Assembly: GCF_964355755.1 (NCBI RefSeq)
Contig: NC_092671.1
Span: 13,684,501 to 13,748,500, forward strand
DNA from: Antedon mediterranea
Taxonomy: Eukaryota; Echinodermata; Crinoidea; Comatulida; Antedonidae
Direction: 5' to 3'
Length of the DNA: 64,000 bases
A program made the translations under genes and the position numbers. This document shows, piece after piece, positions 50,801 through 62,800 of this stretch. Numbering within the stretch: the stretch's first letter is position 1; the number at the start of each line of letters is the position of its first letter. A model generated the notes under the pieces. It saw only the letters and a list, made by a program, of their open reading frames with translations. It did not search any database and was not told where the DNA came from.

Positions 50801-53800
50801 AAGAGTATTGCTACAGTATTTGCATCAAAATGCAAAAACAAACACTGTAAAAGAAATAAAACTAAGGGATAATATTTTCTTACAATCTTTTTTTGTTACA
50901 TCACACTTTTCTTCTGACCCAGTAGTGTGCCCAACTAATGTATCAGGAAATGTATAACCATTATATACAACTTCAAAGCACATTTCTGTGAAGACAAGTC
51001 ATCATTCTTACTTTTTAACATGCTAAATGTGTAGATATTGGAATTGTTAAACATTTTAGTTTAAATTAGATATAGTCACTTTGTGATGAAATTCTCAAAT
51101 GGTCAGTAGATAATACAATAACAACTGCTATAGAAACTAGAATTTAATTCGTCACTTTGACGAATTATAGGTGATCATTTTTATCATTTGAAGGAAATTA
51201 AAATTTAAAAAAAAAACCACAAAGATAGCAATTTCTGAAGAAAATTATCTCAGCAACAACATATTAACGTGTAGAAGAAATTTAAATACGTGAAATATTA
51301 ATGCGCGCTCTTAATGAATTATGACGCAAAAGATGAAAATACGACTTTTTTTATTTAACTGGCCATATGATGACGTCACAACATCCGATTTGCAAAATAT
51401 TTACATGATTTCGTATCTAAAATCCAATAGCTTCCAGAAAACGTTTTACTCGTGATTATCACATTTTATTCTTACGAGCTATAACAGATTAAAATTTACT
51501 GTAAAGATGAAATTAATGCCATATGTAATTTAAATTTTTAGGCATGATGACGTCAAAAGAATTAAAATATTTTTAACTCATGCGAAAGATAGTTGATTGA
51601 CCTAGACAATATCTAAATCGGGGTGAAAATGGAAAATGGATAAGTGAAGATGCGCTCTATTAAATGTGATGACCTATTACGAAAGATACAAAAATCCTAA
51701 ATTTTATATTCGCGTGGCCATACGATGACATCACAATGTCCGGTTAGCCATATTAATACATTATTCGATATCTACAAATCATCAACTTCCAGAATATGTA
51801 ATAAAAACAACTTTCACCGTTTAGTTTAGAAACTACGACTGTTTAAAAAAAGGCATAATTTTGACAAATTTTTGAACTTTTTCATCAAAAACGCGCGCAA
51901 ATTGTTCAGTTCGACGTACTCGTATGACGTGATTTTAAGTCGAAATTGTAACGTAAACATTTGCGGCCGCGTGGGAATTTTTGACATGCTCAAAATGTCA
52001 TGATCAGCGTAGAAAGGTGATTAGAAATTAATTTTGCGCATTTTGAAATTTTAAATGCGCGTGCGCGCGTAACTTGTAAAACATGCCATTTTAAGTGCAC
52101 TAAAAGTTTGCCCTTGATATGACTTAAATTTTCATAAAGGGTAAAATAAAAATTACGCTTGGTTTTTAAGCTATGATCAATCATTAAAAATCATAAAATT
52201 GCGCGTAAGTCACGTTGCGCAACTCTGACGTCATTCAAAATAGGAGGTGCACAACTTCATGTAAATGCCCATATGTCGACAAAGTTATGAAATGTTATGT
52301 TAACACGTTTAAGAGATACGCTCTGCACAAAAAGTGACAGAGAAAGACCGAAGAATAATGTGAAAAAAAAAGAAACGGGACAGTTACAAGGAGCTATCCG
52401 CTGAATGCGGATAACTAATAATACAGAAAAAAAAAAATATTGATCCACTACAATCACAAGGAGTTATCCGCTACTAAGCGGATAACTAAAAAGATGATGA
52501 AACAGGACAGTTACAAGGAGTTATCCGCTGAATGCGGATAACTAATAAAAAGATGATGTTGATGATGATTTCGTACAATCACATGGGTTATCCAGCAACT
52601 TCGTTGCGGATAACCAAATAAAGATTTCATACAATAACAATAGGTGATCATTTTATTCTAAATGATCACCTAATAACAGTACAGTAATGATTCAACTTAG
52701 ACTCATTTTGTGGGCTATTTAGAGACTGGATGATGAGTGAAACATGCTTTTGCTACTAAACAAAACCATTTATTGTCATTTACTTTACCAGCAGTTTTAA
52801 TATTGATACTGTTCACGTCAAAATATCCATTTGAATTTGTTCCAACTTGCACAAGTGATTCCATTAAAATATCAATATAGTCTTTTGGTGAAACATCTAA
52901 TATGTACACATAGAAGTTGAAATCAGCAATGACACCTGCTTGCAAACTTCTTACTTGTATGTAAGGATCATTTGGCAATGACGAGTCATTCAACTAAAAA
53001 TTAGACATAGTTTGTATCATTGTATTGGGGTTTATGTGGAACTTTTTCATTTTTTTTCTAAGGGGTGGATAGAAAAAAAAATTTAAATGTTAAATGACTA
53101 ATATGGGAATGTGAACACAAATTTAGAATGCCAGGGCATGGGAAAGGTTTCCTAATGATAATTTAAACTGTAATGGCACATTGAACACATTTATCTTCAA
53201 AATTCCTTGCCTGCTTTTATTATATTATAACTATATATTCCTTTCTTTCATTGCGATCTACTTCACAGTCTCTACCCGCTCATTCCATCCATCCGTCCAC
53301 AAAGCATTATGGTTTTCGTACCTTTTCTTGGGCCTCTGTCGCCCTTCGGAACGGTTTACCAATCTTTATACGTAAGGCTACTACAATCGCTTATTTTAAG
53401 GCTGCTCTGAAAACTCACCTTTTTAACTACTATTATTATTTTTTCTTAGCATTGATGCTTTGCATGATGCACTCTATAAGCCCCATTTATTATTATTATT
53501 ATTGAAATCATTATAGGAGATGAGTTTAAATTGTATTACAGTATTTGTATTTTTAAGTCATCAAAATGTAAACGATAATAACTTACAAATGCTGTGATAG
53601 TGGAAGATATCTCTTGATAATCAACGCTAGATGGATTCTGCAAACTTTCAGTAAATTCCAATTCTTGAAATATCAAAGTGACCTGAAAAGTTGACACTCC
53701 TAAAGACGATATAGCAATTAATAACCTAAAGTTCAATTACTGTTATTGTATTATACAAAATAAAATGTATCCATAGATAAAACCCAGAGAAACCCAAAAA

Positions 53801-56800
53801 ATGCAAATGATAATAACAGATGGATGATGTTTTCCACTAATAAATGAATGACTCACCGATAATAGTTTGAGCAGCTTTAAAAGAGGTGCTGATAATGCTG
53901 GAATGCGGACCAACACCTGAGCCACTACACCAGTAATAACCCAGTGCATCAAACGTCATTATTATTGAAAGCATTTCTTTATTTACAGAATCAGTAATAG
54001 GAACATCATCTTTGAACCATTGCCAATCAACAGAATTGTTAATCTTACAATAGAGAGACACTGTAGTATACAAAGTCACTCTATTTGAAAGTGGAGATCT
54101 TGAAACATAAGGAGGATCTGTAAACCAAAATAAAAGTGTTACTACTTTGTTTCACTAACTAGTCTTATGTGTAGCTCTATATGTAGTCAACAAGAAAAAA
54201 ATCTCACTTGATTGAATTTCACAGAACATTCCTTCAAATCCAGGTAGACACACACACACATCACAAGATGATTGACGACAGGTTCCACGATTCTGACATT
54301 GATCACAGGTATTGTTACTCGAAACTGAAATTAAAATCCATTGTACAGCTACAGCACATTATGCTTAATTATTGTTAGTAGCAAAACACAGAAAAACTAT
54401 ATGTGGTTATACAGTATAAAAACAGAAGTTCAAACGGAGGTGGTGGAATTGGTGCATTTATATCAAAAAATGTTAAGATTATTGATGACAACTTTTTGAA
54501 CTCGCGAGATGATACATATGAAAGATTATGGTTCAAAATCTCTCCTGATGAAAATCAAATTTATATAGCCGTTGCATATTTTCCTGTTGAGGGAGTAGAT
54601 AATGATTTATGTGATGAATTATATAACCAATTGCTTGCTGATATAATTTGTATCGAGAATGATCATGGAGACACCGATCCCCAAATCATAATAATGTCTG
54701 ATATGAATGCTAGGATTGGTTAGAGCTCAGTTACAACAAAGCAATGGCTCAATGTAATGTGCCTGTGCTATGTGAACGTCGAACTAGACTGTGCAAGGAT
54801 TACTATCAGAAACTTAAAAACCCTTCCCATAGACTTCATCACCTTCTTCCAAAAGCGCCTAAATCTAGATACAATTTAAGACAAGTTAAAGAATTTTGCA
54901 TTCCAAAAATAAAAACGGAACGATCAAAAAATTTTATTGTAAACTTTGGTCTCTTTCACAAGTGGTAAGCATACTTATATATCCCTGCACAGTCGCTTCG
55001 TTCCCTGACTTGACTTCATTTTGTCTGTTGTTCGATGTTTTTGTGTTTTTTGATTTATATCGTTGATGGATTTGATATATTTTTTCATTTAAGTCTAAGT
55101 ATATATTTTTGTATAATTCAACCCAAAAGTTGCAATAAAAGTATTTTTATCAGTTTATCAGTTTATCAGTTTGGTAAAGAAATCCCTTATGGCGATCCAG
55201 TTCTAAACTCAAATGGCGAGCGTCTTTTAAATTTTCGTAACGACACATGTTTAAATATTCTTAATTGTACTCGGAAATGTGTAGGTAAATTCACATGGTT
55301 TAGAAACAATTTCCAAAGTACTATTGATTATATGCTTTGTTCTGATAATTTAGTCGATTCTGTTAAAGAATTTTTAATTGATGAAGATCGAATAATGGGT
55401 TTGGAGAGTGACCATAATGTTTTATTATTAAAATTATTTGTAAAATGTGTTGGTAAAGTATACGTTAATCGTAATACCAGATATAGCTGGGACTTTAAAC
55501 AAGGGCAAGATTTTGAATTATTTCATGGTAAAATAGAAGAAAAGTTTAAAGATTGGAATGCCGATTCATACCATGATGTTGACATGCTTTGGGAATCATG
55601 GAAACAAAATTTAATTGAAGCGGCCCGCGAAGGAATTGGTGTACGTAAACAAAAAAATAGTAATAAATGCAATGCTTGGTTTGACAAGGAAGTCGAAACT
55701 GCTATAAAACAAAGAAGAGATGCAGCTCGTCTTCATAGAAAATGGGCAAAGAATAAAAGTAATTTAGATGAAGGGGAGAAGCTATGGCAAAGCTATCTTG
55801 ATAAGAAAAATCATACAAAGAATCTAATTAGAAATAAGATTACTGAAATGCAAGTAAATAGATCGATTGATATTGCCAACAAAGGTGGTCGTAATTGCCG
55901 TGACTTTTGGAAAGTGCTTAAAGGAAATACGCGCAAAAATGACACTGTACAATGCTTAAAAATACCGGGCACTAATGAAATAACTTGTGACCGAAATAAA
56001 ATGAACTATACCGTCTTAGAGTATTGGAGTACACTAGGAAAGATGAATAGAAATTTAAATTCCGAGTATGATAAAGATTATATAGAGACAGTCAATTTCG
56101 TTAATAACCTTAAAATAAATAATGACTGTAGGCAAAATGTTGAGGATAGCACTAAATCAATAGTTGACATTAAACTCACATTAGATATAGTTAAATCTGC
56201 TATCTACCAATCAAAAAACAACAAATCTGCTGGTTCTGACAATATATCTAATGAATTACTTAAAAACGGTGGGACGATTTTAAATAGATTAATGTTATCA
56301 CTATTCAAAAAAATTGTTAGTCTTTAAAAAGTACCGTCGGAATGGAATAGTAGCATTGTAGTACCAATATATAAAAAGGGTGATAGAAGGGACCTAAATA
56401 ACTTTAGAGGAATATCTTTAACATCTTGCGTTTCTAAAATATTCAATAGAGTTGTACATTACACAGTTTCCGACTTCTTAGAAGAAAACAATACCCTTTC
56501 AGAAGTTCAGGGAGGGTTTAGACCCCACCGAAGATGTGAAGACCACATTTTCACTCTTAAAAACATTGCTAGTTGCCGACTTGCGGAAGGCAAGAAGACT
56601 TACTTAGCATTCCTTGACATAAAAAAAGCATTTGATAGCGTATGGAGAGATGGATTGCTAATGGCAATATGGAATATTGGAATTCGTGGTAGATTATGGA
56701 ATATTATAAGTAGCTTGTACGACAATGTTAAGGGGAAAGTAAGATTTGGTGACATTGAAACACAGTCTTTTGATATAGAAGAAGGTGTTAAGCAAGGGTG

Positions 56801-59800
56801 TGTCCTTTCCCCAACCCTGTTTTGCATAATAATGAACGAACTCACTAAATTATTACGAGAACACGCGTTAGGTGTGCGCATACACGATATCTGCCTTGGT
56901 AGCCTTTTTTGGGCCGACGATATCGTACTTTTAGCAGATAGCGAAAAAGAACTCAATAAAATGTTAGATTTAGTATCCTTATTTGCTAAAAAATGGAAAT
57001 TTAATTTTAATAGTGAAAAGTCAAATGTTTTGATAATAGGCCAGAATCTGAATAGCGAAAAACTTTGGAAATTGGGGGATACTTTTATATCTGAAGTTGA
57101 AACATATAAGTATCTTGGTGTATACATTTCTAGAAATCTAAAAGACAATTTCCACATCAATCAAGTTATTAAAAAGGGCAATAGGATCATTGCGTACATT
57201 AAATCTATTATAGATAGACTCAACAATTTTGATCGTGTTGTATATGGAGATATCCTTTGGAGAAGTATCGGCCTTCCGACTATTAACTATGCTTGTGCTG
57301 TATGTGTCAATACAAATACTAAAGACATACAAAGGATTGAGTCTCTTCAATTACAAATGGCGCGAACAATTCTTAAAGCGAGTAGAAGCACTGCAAAAGA
57401 GGCACTTTATGGCGATCTAGGTTGGCAACCAATTAAAGTAACTCAGGATATTTTTAAAGCAAAATATATAAGAAATGTTATGTGTATGGAAATGTATCGT
57501 TGGCCAAAATTTATATTAAACACAATTATTAGACATAAGAATTTTAATTCAAGGTACCAATTTACTAATGAATTTGAAAAAACTTGTGAGTATATTAAGT
57601 TCGATTTCAATGCCATTCTTAATGATATATGTACAGGTACTGATATTGATATAAACTGGGTCAAGCCATTTGAAAATACAATTAAACAATCGTATTCTAC
57701 CTTTTGGAAACAAGAAGTATTAAGAAAATCATCTTTGCTTGATTACTCTTTGATAAAAGAGTCACCTAGCCTAGAACCTTACCTACTGGATAAAACAGAT
57801 TTTTATGGCTCAAGTTTAAAATTTAAACTTCGTTCAAACACTTTACCACTTGGAAAAATTACAAATAAGTGGAACATTGATAATCTAAATGACAAGTGTA
57901 TGGTTTGTGGTTCAGGTGAAGAAGACGTTAAACATTTCCTGTTTATTTGTAATAAGTTACATTGTATTAGAATGGAAGAATTACAAACACTTCAACATAA
58001 ACTTATTGCAATAAATTGTGTAGATACTTGGGTAAATTTTATTTCTGGTGACCTATCTATTAAGGTTCAATATGTCCTAGGAAGCACGTTATTCCATAAA
58101 AATAACTCTCACGACATTTATGCTGTATTTGACAGTTATTGTAAAATGTACACAAGCCGTGCTTGGAAATTAAGAAATGCAATTGTATTACAACTTTGAA
58201 CTGTTTTATTTAAGTGTTGTCTTTTCCATTGCTGTTGCAAAATTAGTAGTTGTATTTTAGTGTAGTTTTAGTTTGTAAATAAGTTTTGTAATAGCGTCAA
58301 GTCAAATTTTATGTCATTATCTCAAATATGTTTTATTTTCGTTTCAGTTTTAATTTTTCATTGTTTTTGTATTGAATTTTGTAATTGGTATGGACGCACC
58401 ATCTACGCATGTGTGCCACTGTTAAAAAAGTGTTGTTCCAAATAAATATTATTATTATATTATTAGTATTCAAATTCAAATTCTTTATTCATCCCGCATG
58501 GGGCAATTTCATCAAGGACTGAAATAATAAATTTTAAAAAATACATAGTAATAATCAATTAAAAAATACAAAAATCCATCACATTTAAACGTAACATCTT
58601 AAATCTAAAAGATCCTTTTCATATGTGATAAAAAGTTACTTCTATATGATCCAATATAGTGTCAAGTTTGTAAGATGATATCGGTACTTACATTGGATCA
58701 TATAGAAGTAACTTTTTATCACATTACATTATCAGATCCAAATGAACTTATTTAATAATCCTTTTCATAATTCTTAATACTAAATGGCCCATGAACAAAT
58801 TTATTTGGAACTTTTATTGAACCGTCTAATACTAGTTGCAAAAAAAGAATTTAGTTTATGTTTTGTCCTACACATAGGACTCCTGTTTTAAGTTTATATT
58901 TACATTTAGCGAAAATTTCTTTATTACAGAAAGATAAAATATTTCGCAATGAGCATTCGGTACATACATTTAAAATTTTCACTAATCCAGATCGATCTTT
59001 AAGGTTTAAATTGTAGAACCAACATATAAAGGAAAAGGTCACGCTTTCCACAAATGAGTTATAAAACATTTTTAAAATACACTTATTTACTTTAAATTCA
59101 TTTAGCTTCCTTAAACTACGGTTTCCCTTTTTTTATTAAAGTTTCAGTATTTAATCCCCAGCTGAGACAAGTGACCTACAGTATAAGACTTAACAATCTC
59201 AACTGGTTCGTTATTTAAAATTGTGACCTCAGGGCTGTCTTTCACGCCAAAAATCGATAATCATATCCTTCGTCTTAGAAATATTCAGCTTAAAATACGA
59301 GTCAACAGAAAAATTATCAAAAGCATTCAAAACAGGACCATGACTATTATTTCCATCCTTAAGAAGTGTAGACCTAAAGTAAAACTGAATCGTCCTGCAT
59401 ACTACGGCAATCGTCAGTATATAAAATATAAAGTAATGGGGATAAGACACAGTCCTGATAGTCCAGTTCCCTATGTGCAGACATGTGGAAAGCGTAAACA
59501 TTGTGTTTTATGAATATGAAGCATGCTGGTTATAAAAACCCATGTTGTCAAATTTCTAAAAGTCATCTTTGACCTCTGACCTCAATTTGAATGTTTTGAC
59601 CCATTGAAAACAAAATAGTAATATCTTTGCTTAGATTAAATGAAATAATTTTAGTGCCAAATTATTTGGGAGATGCATATATTCGTTCTAATGGAAAAGT
59701 TTGTCCAAAAAAGGTTTTATTTTTGTGAAATTTTTCGAAATATTTACATTTATATGTTGTATAATAACTACATTTTACAAAAATAAAAATACACTTTTTT

Positions 59801-62800
59801 CCCTGTACCTAATTAAGTTTTCATCAGAATAATTTTAAAATGGTCTTGTTTGATAGGCCTACATAATAACATTTTCTTTATATAAAAAAAACAAAACACT
59901 TTATATTATATATATACTCATAAAACACAAGGTTTACACTTTCCCCATGATTTTCACACACACGAAAATAATAGTTAACTGTTTAGTTGCTTAGTACTAT
60001 TGTTTTTGGGTACTGGAATTATAGTGGATTTTTTCCATAGTTTCGTTATCATGCATAAATTTAGACCAACACAGAGTTGGTCCGAACAAAAAAAGTACGT
60101 TTTACCCTCAACTTGATCAGGACCATATAACTCTTATTAAAATTTATTTTTCTTAAAACGGTTTTTATGTTATTTTTTTTCAATATTAATCTTTCTATAT
60201 TATTTTTAATATCAATATTTTGTGGAACTTGATCCTGTCTTATTTCATTATTTATTAACACCTGATTTTCAACTCTTGAATGAAAATCATCAAGCTCATC
60301 GGGTAACAAATTATCAGTTACAATATCAAGATGTATTTCTTGCCTAACTCTATTTTTAGAATTTATAGAAGCCATTGTTATACCTTGCCAAGCATTTCTT
60401 AAGCTCCAGTTTACAAAGAGTACTTCTATTTTACTCCTATAATTTGCTTTAGCTACACAAATATCTCAATCCCTTGTTTATTTCATTTTCACACCGGCAC
60501 AGATCCTGGGAGGGGGGGGGGGGTGTGGTGGCGTAGGGACATGTCCCATATTTTTTACTGGGGGATTGTCGCCCTCACTTTTCAAGAGCAAAATCATTAA
60601 TTGTTAAGAATGAAATAGAAAGTAAGACTTCTATGACAAGCATGATGTATCGTATGTAATTTCAGAAAATACAGTATCTAAGACTAGATTTTGCGTTCGC
60701 ATCAGGAGCAGTGCCTAAAAAGTGCGTAACCCAAAATAATTGTCTTCTTCCAGGCGGAATTTTTATGTGCTCAGAAATCGATTGAAACGACCCCTGGACC
60801 CCCAGGGGTCCTTGGCGGCACCCTGGCTCTCAGCCTAATGTTTTCATTTTTATACAGTTTCCCCCACTATTAAAAACGGATCTGCGCCGTTTCATTTTCA
60901 TATTTACTTCCGGTAAAAAATAAACGTTTCTTTATTAATAATTTCCGTTTTAGTGATCCATGGCTTGTTGTTGGAAAATACCATTATTTGTCGGAATTAC
61001 CTCTTCAACACACTTATTAATATACGCGGTAATTACTTCTATCATTTCATCCTGATCCAGCGACGAATTGTAACAAACTTGCCAATCAGTGCAGTCAAAA
61101 CACCCTCTTAGGGTTTCAGTACTATCTTCTGTCCAAATTTTAACTGTATTAACCACTGTATTTGCTCGTTGAACTAGAGGGGTATACTTAGAAAATAACC
61201 GTATGGAATTGTGGTTCGACGCTCCAAGAGACGGGAGAGCAATTGGTGTATACATATCACGAATAGTACCATAGCAAAGATTTACCTTGCGAGTTGGACA
61301 TATATTATTGTGTTATATATTGCTGGTATGCCCTAAAAGTCCTAGAAAATTTGTGTTGATTAAAATCACCGATGAACAAAGTTTGGTGCGTCGGGAGACA
61401 AGGCTTCTATATTTTGGATGGTGTTTGAGAGAGTTTCAGATGCTCTACTCGTCTTGGCAATTGGGGAATACATCACACACTCAAATAGTCGTAACAATGC
61501 GCAAAATATTTCAATGTCAGGATTGCATACCTTCTCCCTCACAACAACGGTGTTGCACCATTGTTGGTTAAAATAATTTTTCTGAATGTAATGTCCTATC
61601 TGCATGTATGAGTTGAAAACCATCAATATCCATGCATAAATCAGAAACATTCTCGTTCCGCCAGGTTTCCATTAAACAAAAAGTTTGTTTCTTTCTTGCT
61701 TTCTTTTCTTGACTTGTCCGTATGTCCGTAAAAATCATCTGGTAATTGTGTAGATCTGGTACCAAGGCGGGTGTGTTTGATCGAAGATTCAACAGCAATT
61801 CCCTGCTGTACGTTAATCTGACTATATGTTGGTTATCGCCTAAGTTCAAGCCTGTTGCCAAAATGTCAGTCCTGGTCGCCACTGGGTACTCGGACGTTTT
61901 GCCGAATGCCATTTCGCCGACCGGATATTTCGTCTACATGATTTTGGGCCAACTGGACATTGGGCCAACTGGACATTGGGCCAACTGAACATACACTATG
62001 GCCGACAGGACTTTTTGTCGACAGCACATCACGCCAAAACTTCTTCTTTATTTCGTCAGGTACGGTATCACTACACTCATTTTCAATAACCGCAATATTG
62101 GACTGCACGTCTCGTTTTCACATGTCAGTTTTTTTATACGGAAATTATCTAATCGACAAAGTGTCCTGTCGGCCAATTGTTCTGTCAGTGAAATGTCCTG
62201 TTGACAAAATGACCGGTTGGCGAAATGTCCGGTCAACGAAATGTCAAGTGAGTTAAAGGTCTGGTGGCCAAGTAGCCTGTCGACCACTTTCTGTCTGTTT
62301 ATATTGTGTCCGTCCATAGAAACATATCATAATTAAATAAACAGAAGTATTATTTAGTATTATGTTTATATTATTTTTTTTAGTTATATTATTAAGTATT
62401 AAAGACATTAAAATTACACAAAGACCCAAGAGAAAGACTTACATAATAGTGTATTGTAAATTGTAAATAGAATTCCATCTGCTTTTAAACTTACATGTTT
62501 CACAGAACTGTCCAGTGTAGCAAGACGGACAGGTACACGTGTATAAAGTACAAGAACCAGAAACCTGGACACAACCAGTTCCATTTTGACAAGCATTATT
62601 GGAACAAGCATTTAATACTGAAATAGCAAATAAATTATATTTTAATTTCTCTTTAATTACTTGATACGTGAATAGAATTCCATCTCCTTTTAAACTTACA
62701 TGTTTCACAGAACTGTCCAGTGTAGCAGGATGGACAGCTACACGTGTATAAAGTACAAGAACCAGAAACCTGGACACAACCAGCTCCATTTTGACAAGCA

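Larger units (their letters stand above)
54408..58455 (+). mobile_element. Non-LTR retrotransposon with endonuclease and reverse transcriptase
   Basis: Antisense insertion in an intron of gene R. A 5'-truncated apurinic-type endonuclease (GGGIGAF, SDMNARIG, SDHNVLL) and a full RT with FLDIKKAFDSVW (about 56,615), EEGVKQGCVLSP and WADDIVLLAD (about 56,910). A C-terminal C-x2-C…H…C motif (MVCGSG … HFLFIC) follows, ending with a 3' tail with AAATAAATATTATTATT. Two defects: a nested insertion at 54,721-55,170 and one in-frame stop at 56,325-56,327. The family is not named with confidence. Confidence 0.88.

Noticed and set aside
61746-62256. Open frames with repeated Gly-Pro-Thr-like words
   Set aside because: They are translations of the 16-bp foldback repeats and a LINE relic, not genes.
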